Shown here: positions 12,901 through 26,600 of the stretch, one piece after another | Position numbering within the stretch: position 1 is the stretch's first letter | Layout: every line of letters starts with the position of its first letter | Assembly: GCA_022385805.1 (NCBI GenBank) | Contig: MU277678.1 | Coordinates: 417,413 to 481,412, forward strand | Source of the DNA: Pilatotrama ljubarskyi | Lineage: Eukaryota; Basidiomycota; Agaricomycetes; Polyporales; Polyporaceae | Reading direction: 5' to 3' | DNA: 64,000 nt | Position numbers and translations under genes: made by a program | The notes under the pieces: model-generated | Seen by the model: the letters and a program-made list of their open reading frames with translations, nothing else | Databases searched by the model: none | What the model was told of the DNA's origin: nothing

Positions 12901-14581
12901 TCCTCCATCCCTGTAGTCTGCATTCAGAACGAAGATGACGAGAAGCCGACGTACCTCAAAGGTTCGCTGACCGCGATGCGCGCTCCAGCACGATCTCATG
13001 GTAAACTGATTGTTTGGATGCGTAGGCACTGTGTCCATCTCTCGGAGTCCTGTCGTCCATCCCGGTGATGGTAAGTGGTTGCCTATCAATGCTAGCGAAC
13101 ACATCCTAACGCCGTTGGCGTTGTCAGTACAGCGTGTGTGGGCTATCGGAGAGCCACCCGCCGGTCAGGAATGCTTCTTCCGTGGCCTAAAGAACGTCGT
13201 TGTTCTGCCTTCAGTCGGTATGCCAGTGCATTTCTACACTGTAGCATTTGTACGGTGCTGATGCATCACTATCAGGCAAGCGATCCTTGGCTTCTATGCT
13301 GGGCGGGGGCGATCTCGACGGGTGGGCTCTCTCCTCAATCGCCATCGGGGAATACGGCACTGATGCAAGTTGATTGGCAGTGATCTATACTCGGTCATCA
13401 AATATGACCCATTACTCCCGACCGAGCATAAGGACCCGGCAGACTACACAGGAGTGGGCACCAGGTCGCTCCCAGACGGCCGTGAGAGCACGGTGGACGA
13501 TATCTGTGACTTCATTGTCGAATACATTAATTCGGATCTCTTGGTAGGCGTACGGGTTCATCGATTCACCTCTTGATCTCAATCCACTTCTCTAGGGTCT
13601 ACTATCCGACAGGCACCTGATCATCGCCGGTGAGTGAACTTCTTCCCGGAGTGACAACGTTCTGCTGATTTCGAATCTATAGATCAATCGAAGGTGAGGC
13701 GTTCACGAAGTCTGCATGTAGCTACCGCTCAAGTCGAGATTTAGGATGGAACGAGCGACCCTGCCTGTATTGAGCTCGCGAGACTTTGCAGTCAAGCCGT
13801 CGATTACCCCAAGAATGGCGTTCCGGTGGATATATTCGACTCGCCGCGATTGTTGATTCGTGAGAAGCCAGACTGGAAGAAGGTCAGTGGTCATACTTCA
13901 AGGTCTAAACCACGTTGACTCAGTCTCCTCTCCCGTAAGGCGGAGGACAGTGACCCTCGCGATACGGATTACTACTTCTCCAGCCGGGCCCTCGGTGAAC
14001 TGTTCCGCAGCATCGACCTGAACAACCTCAAGCTCCCCACTACGCCGGCTCCAATTCCGGACGGGGGTGTGGTGCTTCCGCCGCAACGCGAGCAGCCCCT
14101 CTCCGACGTGATCTCGCTCGCGTTAAGGCCGTTTGTCGAGGGGCAGCTACACTACTTCTACAACGCGGACCGGAACGTCGCGGAGATGAAGGCGCTGTTC
14201 CTCAAGTACGAACAGGAGCTGCGCTACATCTGCGTGACGCACGCGCTGTCAGATGCACCAGACATCCGTTTGCGCGAGGAGGAAGTCGTTGTGGGAACTA
14301 TCCTCGCGGTGTGCTCTCAACAGCGGTGGCGGAAGGATCGTATGCACAGGATGCGCCTGCACTCGTCGGAGCTGGTGCGGGACGTGAAACGGCGTCTGTA
14401 CCAGCCTGCGGACGTGCTGAACCCAGAACAAGGCGAGCTACTCTACGGACTCTCGCAGGCATGGCTCGCATGGGACTTTGGAATGCGGAACAGGACTGTG
14501 TTTGGCGCTCGCAGCTTCAGCCTGGTGGCCCTCGGAGTCGTCCTCGATACCCTCACGAAGCTCGGTAGCCTCGTCGTCTAG
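9993..14581 (+). CDS. RNA-dependent RNA polymerase of the RNA-silencing (QDE-1/Rdp1) family
   Basis: Cellular two-barrel RdRP that converts single-stranded RNA to dsRNA to feed Dicer in quelling-type silencing. The start MEIELADVAYDASVWDVKR fits the family N-terminus. Family motifs in order are FTDGVGTIS (about 12000), YKGVVVVDRRL and KMRLRPSMNKFE (about 12240-12310), DEGPAYVQEGVENVF (about 12790), and the catalytic GGGDLDGDLYSV. The last is split by an intron at 13322-13380 that joins GACGG to T GAT, so the metal-binding DxDGD triad is intact. Many short introns interrupt the gene, and it ends in a long helical C-terminal domain (14050-14581). It should be active. Agaricomycetes usually carry several RdRP paralogues, so no specific pathway can be assigned. 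No other silencing gene lies beside it. Confidence 0.93.
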
Positions 14582-14758
14582 ATAGTAAGATACTTCTGCT
14601 GTGATCATGCTATTTGATAGGCCCAGAACTCCTGTACCGCTGAATGACTTGTAAATGATATGTGGAGGAAGAACATGTGACCCTAACCCTAGGCTATGGT
14701 ATGGAAAGATGTACGGTTTCGGTCATCGTCCACACACACGACTTGGCCGCTGACTGCC

Positions 14759-16182
<1,424 letters not shown>

Positions 16183-16344
16183 CACGCGCTATAACCTCCT
16201 ATACGCAGTGGTTCCTTGGGTACCATCAGCATTCTCATTGAAGTCTGCTTGTTCCACTATCTCATGTGTATTTGTAGCGTGGGATGCGAGGGTTGTACCA
16301 TTGCTCGTATGCGTATTCAGCCTTCTATGACGTTTGTCAGGCTG

Positions 16345-17859
16345 TTATATCCCTTCCTCCCCCTCGCCATCCTCCGTTACCTGTTGATTGAGCGCACTAG
16401 CCTCCATCTCGCCTGCGTATGGGTAATCAGTGTACCCCCGTGAACTCTCGGGTAAGTAGTAGAGATCGTGGTCCCACTTAGCCAACGGGAGGTTCTTGCG
16501 TAACCTGAGCGGTAGGTCTGGCTGCGTCAAGGTGAGCACGTCCATCGGTACCCGTCGTGCACATATTGCCTAGGACTTACATTGCTGATGAACAGCCGAC
16601 CGAAGGCAATTAGCTCCCCCGTTTGTTCTGCGCGCTCGATAGCAGACTCCCTGTTATAACGACCAGCGCTGATGAGCGGACGGGGAAGCCAGATATCTCG
16701 AATGAAGTTGTTGGACTGTGAAGAGACGCGTTAACGATGTAGCAGGCGCGGATATCACCCTGGGACAACACGACCGGCCACGTACATCGTCCTCCTCACT
16801 AGGCATGTCCAGGAAAGCCATGACTCCAGGTTCGATGACGTGCAAGTAAGCGAGTTGGGGGATTTCATCACGCAGGCGCTTGACGAGGTGCGTAAAGGTC
16901 GGGATCGGATCCTTCATGCGCATATCTGTTCAGAAGTCTTGGTAAACACATGGAGCCATTGACAGATTATTGCACGCGTACCCTGGTACACTGACCACGG
17001 GCTGATGCGCAGCGCGGTACGATGCGGACCTACGGCCTCGCTGACAGCGGCAACGACCTCCAAGGCAAAGCGGCAGCGATTCTCGATAGTGCCTCCGTAC
17101 TCGTCCGTACGCACGTTGGAAACGTCCTGCAGGAACTGGTCGACAAGATATCCGTTCGCGCCGTGGATCTCGACGCCATCGAAACCCGCGTCATACACTG
17201 CATTCGATGCTGCCCTCGCGAAGAGGGCAACGTACTCCTTGATTTCTGTTAACGCAGTAGCACTCAGGTGAGTGCGAGTCCACAGGCATGGTGCGGTAAG
17301 TTTGATAGAAGCGTTACCTGTTATAGTGAGAGGCCGAGGCACGTCTTTCCTATCTTTCAAGGGAATAGCCGAGGGCGCGATATAGGGGAAGGATGGATCC
17401 TCTCTCCTTAGTTCGTCGCTGTCCGCCGCGCGCCCCAGCGCCCAGAGTTGCATGTAGATGAATGAACCCTTGGCATGTACCGCATCCACGACCTGGAAGA
17501 CTCTGTTCAGCCTACTCGCCACCCTCAAAAGTCAGTGCTTTTCCTCTCACCGTCCTCCACCCCGCAATCTGCGCCTCGTTCCATATGCCAGGGATGTGTG
17601 GCCCGAGCCCAAAGCCTACACCTCCCGCTTGAGCGGCGACGGGAGTAGCCTCTGTGATTAGAAGGGTTCCGGGGACGCTCGCCCGCTGCGCGTAGTATGT
17701 CGCTGCCAGCGGGCCGTGCACATGCTTGTTGTTTGCACGGCAGCGCGTAAGTGGTGCGAGGACGATGTGGTGCGCTAGGACAAGATTCCCGATGCGTGCA
17801 GGCTGGAAGAGCCTACAGGCGGACGAACCAGCATGGATGTCGGAGTGACCTGCTGCCAT
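16345..17859 (-). CDS. Old yellow enzyme / NADH:flavin oxidoreductase, copy A
   Basis: FMN-dependent ene-reductase of the OYE1/12-oxophytodienoate reductase family; it reduces activated C=C bonds with NAD(P)H. In order: RLFQPARIGNLVLAHHIVLAPLTRCRA (FMN-binding N-terminus), YYAQRASVPGTLLITEATPV, GIWNEAQIAGW, KGSFIYMQLWALGRAAD, then the active-site motif [16 protein letters not shown] with the His..Asn..Tyr set, RTDEYGGTIENR, and a C-terminal FIRDIWLPRPLISAGRY followed by a hydrophilic tail ending EGEEGI. Several short introns interrupt it. The start at 17859 (MAAGHSD) is preferred; an in-frame ATG at 17901 is possible. A close paralogue lies 1.1 kb upstream in the same orientation, so this is a tandem duplication. 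The substrate cannot be told. Confidence 0.9.
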
Positions 17860-18998
17860 AGGATAGACTGTGATGAAGGACTGGCGAGTTCGGGCGGGCA
17901 CAAGCCGCAGCTGCTGAAGAATATGAGGGGGGACTGGGTTTCAGATGCTGGGTCCAGGATAAGCTTTGGCCTGGCTTAAGTATCGTACGAAGTGATAGAG
18001 CGAGGTGGAATGCCCCGCGGCGTCAGACGGGATTCTGGTTGCCGATGTCGGGCGCACACTTGCGGAGTGGAAGTGTTGATGCGTGACGAAACTCCAATAG
18101 GACAGGTCTCCGTCTCTCTTGCCAGGTACCTAGCCTGTGTTGCCTTCGAGGTGAGTGCACCATGATCCACAGGCGGCATACCTGATTTTCTCTATGGTAT
18201 ACGTAACTGATCCCATGTAGCGCAGCATAAAGGAGAGATACCCACAACACAGACATTTGCTAGACGAGAGCGAGCACGTCCTACGGGCGGACATCTTCGG
18301 AGCACTTGCGCACTTGTGATGATACGAGGGTCTCAAGATGCGGTACCTGTTCGGACAGTGTTCCTGTTTTCTACGGGTTGGTTCGGATTGGCAGTGCAAA
18401 CGTAATGCAAGACCTTGATTGGTCTCAAGTTGGGTAGTAGTCAAATTGTCGCAGCGGCATTGGCAAGACTGCCCCATGCACGAGTTGCTGCACCTCTTTG
18501 AGAGCCTGTACTCCGATAGCGATTCGTAATGGGGAGCGGCGGTCCTATGGTGAGAACACTGGAATATCCATTGGCGCACTGGGCCACATTGACGCAGTAT
18601 CACTGAACATACAGACTTGCCACATGGGGCACGACTATCGGTTCTTTTATTGCGACTCGGAAGCACATAGTCGGTACTCAGAACTCAAGTACTCAGGACT
18701 CAGGCGACTCACTGTGGATACCGTGGGCGGCTGCACTGGGACCCAACACGCAATTCCCAGTATCCATACTCATTTATTCAAAATCCTCCAATTTGACTCG
18801 GATTACTCAATGGCTCTCTACAGAAATTCTGATCCCGCTCGTACATGGTGCGTGGCACGCTCCTGACAGGAACAGCGCAATGCTAGGCGCATTGCACGAG
18901 CGGCATGGCGCCACGCTCTGGTATGCGGCGAGCTGGAGCATAAGATATCGATAGACTGGTCGATGGTATGCTCACCTCCTCTTGCACTGCGGCCACTG
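17860..18998. other. Intergenic between tandem OYE genes
   Basis: About 1.1 kb that should carry the promoter of OYE copy A and the 3' end of copy B. A 178-codon minus-strand frame (18130-18666) is Cys/Arg/Ser-rich without a domain and looks like chance. A short degenerate run of actcag-type repeats lies at about 18672-18710. Nothing else seen. Confidence 0.4.
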
Positions 18999-20430
<1,432 letters not shown>

Positions 20431-21562
20431 GACAATGGGAGAGCGGTCTTGAGGAATCCTGTCAACGAGAGCGACAAGCTGCTGGGAGCGCGAGGGAGAA
20501 ATAATTGGCAAGCCGCGTTGCGGTGCGCTAAGGATTGTCTATCTCTGTCAACGCTTATAACGCTCCCATCGTGCACTCCAAGGCTTGCAGATCAGCCTGA
20601 AGAGCACAGGCTACAGGAGCTGAGTGAGCACGTACTTGACTAATAACTTGCAACATCTGCGCTATTTGTAGAACGGGCCCGGAAGCCATCTGGACCAGCG
20701 TGTAAATTAACGAACTTGCCGGCGACGGCGTCTGTTAGACCCGTGGACTGGGCACTCTGGAGAAGCGGAAGGGTGTCATATATGCATACGCATGAACGCT
20801 ACAATCACCTAGTGATAGACACCCCCTCGGCCCTCTCTTTTGCATCCATAGATCGCGCAGAGCCGGCCGAAGGTGACCAGGAGGCCACAATATTACGACG
20901 GCTCAGGCTTAGTAGAGCGTCCGTCCCACGCTTCACCCAGGCCCGCGAACTCCTGCAATGTCCGTAGTGATAGCAAGACTGAGCGGGGTTCGTATCATAT
21001 CGTAAAGCCTGACAAAGCTGAGAACAGGTACAGGATGCCGACCGCGAGTGCAGTCTTGCGGGGAGCTCGGGATTGAGTCTTAGTACATCCACAGAGCTAG
21101 CGTACAGGCACCTACCCATGCGTGAGGTTTAGCTGTATGCGAGCGGGAGCGTGAGATCGGGTCCCTCAAGCCAGGCTGAATGCTGCATATACAGACACAC
21201 ACACTGCTTTGCGGAAGGTGAGAGTGAAATAGTCGAAATTGCGGTTGCCCCAGTGATGCGAAGAGCGGGAGATATACAGTAATAGACCTCGCTGGGACTG
21301 CCCATGCAGCAGAGACGACTTGGATAAAGGAGTGTGCAGGTCATTGGAAAGTCGACGGTGCAGCAGAAGTAACGACTGAAAAGATCAGGCGGCGGGCACG
21401 TGGTCTACATGAGAAGGAGCAGTGGAACAGTCCATATGCAGAAGCCAGAGCGAAACCGTACAAGCAGAAGGACGAAGAGCACGAGAGAAAGAGAGCCACA
21501 GTTGAGAGCATGGAGAGCGCCCAGTTCGTGACAGCGCCCAAAGAAATCTCTTTGCAGCGAGT
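20431..21562. other. Intergenic upstream of OYE copy B
   Basis: About 1.1 kb without a gene I can support. It should hold the promoter of OYE copy B at its left end and the 3' region of the helical-protein gene at its right end. Short open frames on both strands lack domains. Confidence 0.35.
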
Positions 21563-22580
21563 CAAGAACGAAGCAGCGCCTTGTAGTGCTTGATTAAGTC
21601 ACTGGCGTCCGTGGCAATCTGTGGCGACGGGCAGTGTATGCGTTATCTATCCTGGGGATTGTTTTGTCTCGGTAACGTACTCTTTGATTCTCAATGTTCT
21701 CCTCGATGTAGGCGGACGCCTGTGCGAGCAATCGTTTGCGGGAGTCCTCTCTTGCGGCGACCTGGGCTTCTACTAGATACCATGCGTTACAGTAAGCAAG
21801 ACGCAGACGTATGCATCACTGTTTGACTTCGAAGAGCTTATTGACGTACGCATCGCACTCGTTTCGTTGATCTGTGCCGCGCGCCTATGCGCCAAGTCCT
21901 CGATGACCCCGCTGAGATTACCGACAAGGTCCTGCACACATTCCTTCTAGCCGGGTTAACGACCGACAGCGAGCAACAGAATCGGTGACATACATCCTGA
22001 CTGTCCCACAATGATTTGAGAGACGCCAAGGCGCTCTCTTGGGAGATTTCCTTTGCCTTGACGTTGATGATCGCCGCATGGGCATTCTCGCTAAGTCAAG
22101 ATAAGCATACAGTCGATCTCTAGAGCTCTAACCCTTACAGCGCAGTGGTACCGTCGCGCACCGCCTTGTCAACCTTCTTCCGGGCATCGCTGAAGAGCGC
22201 TGATTTCGCGTTCTGGAATGTGATTGATCTCGCGGAGGTCTTTGTGGCCTTGCGCTCTACACCAATATAGCTTTGAATCGTCCAAAGAAGGTACGGAAGA
22301 ACACCAACTTTGGAATTCTTGCAGCATAGTCAGCATTTCGGCCATGCTGCTATCCGGAGGTTGAGTCGGGTGACAACACGCATACAGCCAGTGCGCACCT
22401 CTCATCTTCGCCTTCTCCACCTCCACCCGTCTCGTCCTGGTCATCGTTGATATCGTCCCCCTCATGGTCTTGCAGTTGAAAGGTTACCGCAGGCTTCCGC
22501 GCATGAGAATCACTGCGGCTCGGGAACGCCCTGGCTTGACGAGGAGCGCCTTCAGATGGCTGGCCTAGAATGAGAGGCAT
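21563..22580 (-). CDS. Unrecognised protein with acidic N-terminus and long helical C-terminal half
   Basis: I do not recognise this gene. The reading starts at ATG 22580 (MPLILGQPSEG), runs through a disordered acidic segment (HEGDDINDDQDETGG), then across introns at about 22405-22352 and 22311-22258 into a Lys/Arg patch (QKRKATKTSAR). From there to the end it is almost wholly helical with heptad-like spacing, including ISQESALASLKSLWDSQD, DLVGNLSGVIEDLAHRR, AYIEENIENQR and LIKHYKALLRS, and stops at 21563-21565. Introns at about 22139, 21990, 21838 and 21680 each have GT, CTRAC-like and AG signals, and all joins keep frame, which supports a real gene. It lies just downstream of TRS23 on the same strand. 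The start is the weakest point, since upstream exons between 22581 and 22900 are possible. Basic patch plus coiled coil suggests a nucleic-acid- or chromatin-associated structural protein, but that is inference. Confidence 0.55.
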
Positions 22581-22942
22581 GTCCAGGAGAACAGTAAGCA
22601 ATACATGTAGCCACCCACGATGCACAGCGGATGCTTCTTAGGCATTTCTGGAGATGGGAAGATGTCGGCGGGATGGTGGACCAGGATGTCAAGGTGCTGG
22701 AGTGGGAGAGAGCGGGTCCAGGACGTCCGCCCTCCTGCGCCAACGCTCGCTTTGCAGGAGGGCTGTTTCCCGGCTTCGCGGAAGTTCATCAAACGTCCAG
22801 ACTTGCCAAATTGGGTGCGGTGCACCGGGTGTGCCAAACAAGTATCGCGTCGCGTGAAAGGGGCCTTAAAGATGCGTACCAACGCGCCAGAAAGAGCGAA
22901 CGTGATACTAGTATACATGTAGACGACGGCGAGTCTTTGAGA
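22581..22942. other. Short intergenic between TRS23 stop and the helical-protein gene
   Basis: About 360 bases on the minus-strand side of TRS23. Minus-strand frames remain open here (for example 22565-22918), so additional 5' exons of the helical-protein gene are possible. No domain is visible. Confidence 0.3.
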
Positions 22943-23495
22943 TCAACCCAAGAGCGCAGTGATACGAGTATCGAAGCCTTCGCTTCGGATTGGCATCTCC
23001 GGAGTATGAAAGGGATTCTTCATAACGGCGTCCGCGTAGATCTCATACACTTTCCGAAGAGCTGAGTCTGCCGTGGGCTCGACGAGCGAGGTGAGCAAGA
23101 CGAACTTCGTGCCTACAGGGGGCCGTCAGGAGGGGCTAGGAGCGATCCATAGGCGAGAAGTACCCGTCGCGGTCAGCAAAATGTTCATTTTGAACGTCTC
23201 GCCAGATATGACGTGTGCTCCAGAGCTCGATCCAGTTGGCGAGAGTCGACTCGTGATAGCATGTATACCGTGCAAGGTTCCGGCTAGCACCAAATACTCG
23301 TTCGAGGTCAGATGTGGAAGACCATCTACCAGCCGTCGTTAGCTTCGGTCTATGCTGCTCTGCCTCGCTGCTTGCCTCCAAAGCTCCGCTCATAAACCAA
23401 ACCGCCAGCCTTGTTAATGACCTGATGATCTGTACTGAGTCATTGAGCACTAGTCAATGAAGGAAGACAAGTACCCAGAGTCCGTAGATGGCCAT
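22943..23495 (-). CDS. TRS23: TRAPP complex core subunit TRAPPC4/Trs23
   Basis: Sybindin-like longin-fold core subunit of the TRAPP vesicle-tethering complex, part of the exchange factor for Ypt1/Rab1 at the Golgi. Exons read MAIYGLW, VINKAGGLVYERSFG, DGLPHLTSNEYLVLAGTLHGIHAI..., GETFKMNILLTATG, then KFVLLTS, ALRKVYEIYADAVMKNPF and EMPIRSEGFD to the stop at 22943-22945. The LRKVYEIY...KNPF...EMPIR stretch closely follows TRAPPC4, and the short product without the PDZ-like insert matches fungal Trs23. One intron (23375-23326) begins GC rather than GT and has a perfect CTAAC branch site. The start ATG at 23495 is 201 bases from the HOP1 start on the other strand. Confidence 0.9.
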
Positions 23496-23696
23496 GACGG
23501 TTCCAGCAGAGTAGTTAGACGCGCCACGGCCATGTGAGCACGTCGCGTCGCAGACGCGTCCTCTTTGAGACTCCGCTCCAAATTCCCCCGCCCTTCGAGT
23601 CCGAGCCTGCCACCCCGCATCCACTTCTCTTCGTCCGCTCGTGCACACTGCACACGCTGCTTGCTCATTGTGCTCGATCTTCTTGTAGACTCAACG
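23496..23696. promoter_or_regulatory. Bidirectional promoter TRS23/HOP1
   Basis: 201 bases between two ATGs facing apart. It contains a pyrimidine-rich stretch near 23575-23700 on the HOP1 side, common before basidiomycete start sites. No TATA box is evident. Confidence 0.5.
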
Positions 23697-26600
23697 ATGC
23701 AGGCTCAAGCTGTTAGAACAGACCAGAATCAGGTATGCATACTCCATCAACGCATTACGCAGTCTAAGGACGCTGGACGAATCTGACAACTTCTTGCAGG
23801 CGGTTATCACCTCTCAGCAAAGCCTGCAATCTATACAGACCCTCCTCAGAGCAGGTCTGGGTTGTATTACATACCTACGGTGTGCTCTATGATCTTGAGC
23901 AAGTCCGCAGTCTTACAATCGTACAACAGCAACCTGCTTCCATCCGATAACTTCTCCGAGAGTGAGTGGGAGGTCGCTATATGCGTGCATTAACTGAGCA
24001 TACATCAGGTTATCTAACCTCTTCTTCATCGGCTTCTCTGACCTCTCAACCCTCTATGAGTGGGAGTTCCTTTGCTTCCGCCGATGGGCGCCGGAACGTC
24101 AGCGGCTTCAAGATAATGACGGTCACGCGTGGATTCACGGAGGAGGCGGACAAGCTCATGGACTATCTCGTACGTCCAAGCGCCTCTGCATAATACTATT
24201 CTGAGCCGAGCATGTGTAGGAGAACGGCATCTTTGACGCCTTGCAGAAACAGTATCTGCGTAGCTTCGTTTTCGCCATATATCTGGTATGTGAACGTCCC
24301 AGATGGCACCGCCAACACTCGTTGCTGATTGCATTGTACATAGGATGACCAAGATCCGAACAAGTAGGGAGCATATATCCATTGCATATTGCACTCAGCG
24401 GTTGATGTCCCATAACTCAGTATAATAGAAGCGTATACGTTCAACTTCACCGTGAGTACTACGCAAACTCGCTCTTCGATGGCTAGTTGTGACTGATGTG
24501 TCTGCTGGCTTAGTATTGTAGGGTCCCTGGGTCCGAGCACACTGTACCGGTGATGTCTCTGGGCGAAGACATGATGAACCTATCGCTGTCTGGCTCAAAG
24601 CGATCGCATGACCCCGTGGCGGATGCAACGCGGAGGGGGAAGGTGCCCACCCTGGGAGAAGTCAAGCGCAGTTTGAAGGTATGTCATTTAACCGACTTCG
24701 CGAATCGTGGCTCTGGACTGGTCGCCATCTAGGCTCTCATCAAGAATCTCATCCAAGCCACCACCCAAATGGACGCATTGCCTAGTGAGCTCTTCCCTAT
24801 CAGGTCATGAGCGACATGTGAATGGCACGCTCGGTTCTAGAGCGACGATTTGCAACGTTCAAGCTCTTCTATTACGAGAACACTCCCGATGATTACGAAC
24901 CACCTCATTTCCGCGCTGGCGATGCCAAGAAGGATAAGTGGTTCATGAGCACCCACGACAAGGAAGAGGTTCCAGAGCGCTGTAGTGTCGGATCTGTGCA
25001 GACAGGTTATCATGGGGTCGACGTGAAAGTGACGTCCGTATCCGGATACCTGCCATCTGGAGAAGACAATGACGCCCCGTTCTTGGGGACGACAAGGGGG
25101 AATCCATTCGCAGCACCTCCGCTCACTCCTGCAGAGGAAGCCACGATGCGCGCTCAACAGGTCGAAGTACAGCGCAAGGACGCTTTGGAGCGCCGAGTCG
25201 TGTGGGATGCCGATGCAAAGTGCACCGATGTTACCGTTACTGAAGACGAAGAACAACGCGTCAACGGTAAACCTACCTAGGCCTGATCATGAGCGCTCGC
25301 GCTGACTTTTCCTGTATGACTTCAGGTGCTCGAGGCAAGCTGGACTCCTCTGTTGAGCCTATTGGACCCATTGGTATGAGAGACGATGATGGAAATCTGA
25401 TTGCGTATAAGGGGAGAGGCGGGAAAGGCGCGTTTGGAACATATACCGAACTTGAAGCAGAGTACGCAGGTCGACCAGAAGCCGTGCCTATGTGCATCAG
25501 TCAATTGGTCGGTCTCTTCACGCATGCCGGATTGCTCCCTTATTAAGGTGCTGCACTAGGCCAAGGCCCGATCGCAACTCGGAGACGGTGTTTCGCCCAC
25601 GCAGGAACTGGAAGATACCCAAGTCATTCCATCCCCTCTTACCTCCGCCGTGGCGCCGCCTTCTCGTTCCGGATCGCTCACGCCGACGCCCAAGACGGTT
25701 AGCGAGCGTGTACGGCGTCGTTCCGCCAGGCTCGGATCCTCTTTACCCCCGTCCGACATTGAGCCATCTCCGGGCACGACCGCCGACGCCTCCGGCTCCT
25801 TTGATACCCAGCTAATTGCGGAGGTTGCACAGAATGGCTCCTCGGAGTTACAGGAGGATAGCATGATACTAGGTAAGTTTCTTCATTTGGAGGCATTAGC
25901 CTGTGACGCAGATTCTCTTCGCGACCAGACATTGAAACGCAACGGCCGATAGGGTATACCGAGCCAGAAGATCCAATTCAGTCGTTCTCCTCGCCAGGAC
26001 AACAGGCAGCCGTCGACGTCCCCATGGACCAAGACAAGGAAAGCATATCGACAGTGGATTGCGAATGCGGGGTTCAGGTACTTGGCGACTGCTCAGTAAT
26101 AAGTGCCACGGTCGACTGAGTCATCCCAGGTCGAGGATGGCGACTGTTGCATATGCGATGGAGGTTGTAGGAGATGGTTCCATCTCTGGTAACTCTGCCA
26201 TGTTGCTTCAACGTATGACTCGACACCATTGACGTACCGTTTGTTGTAGGTGTATGGGCTATCACTCCGCTCGGGATAATCGCATTCCTTCCAAGTTCAT
26301 ATGTTTCGATTGCCGCGTCAAGGCAGATCGTAACTGGGATCTCATCGTCGTCCATGACCTCTATCAGCGAATGATTGCTAGGTTCAGGGACCTGGCCATT
26401 CAGAGGTAAGGCACCGTTCCCTGGCGTTCCGAACTCGTCCTAAATACGGCCGTAGGCGTGGCATCAAGGTATTTGAGACCCATGGGCCCGAGGGGCTCTC
26501 AGCGTTCACGAAGTTGATCGGTCAGTGAACTGAGTGGCGGGCTCCCGGGGTACACACTGACCGACCGCACTGACATGGTAGGATGTGACACCACTGTCGC

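Noticed and set aside
14676..14691. Short CCTAACCCTA run resembling the telomere repeat; a similar CCTAGGTTAGGG occurs at about 30147.
   Set aside because: Two units or fewer, inside ordinary gene-flanking sequence; the second is part of a splice acceptor in PLAA.
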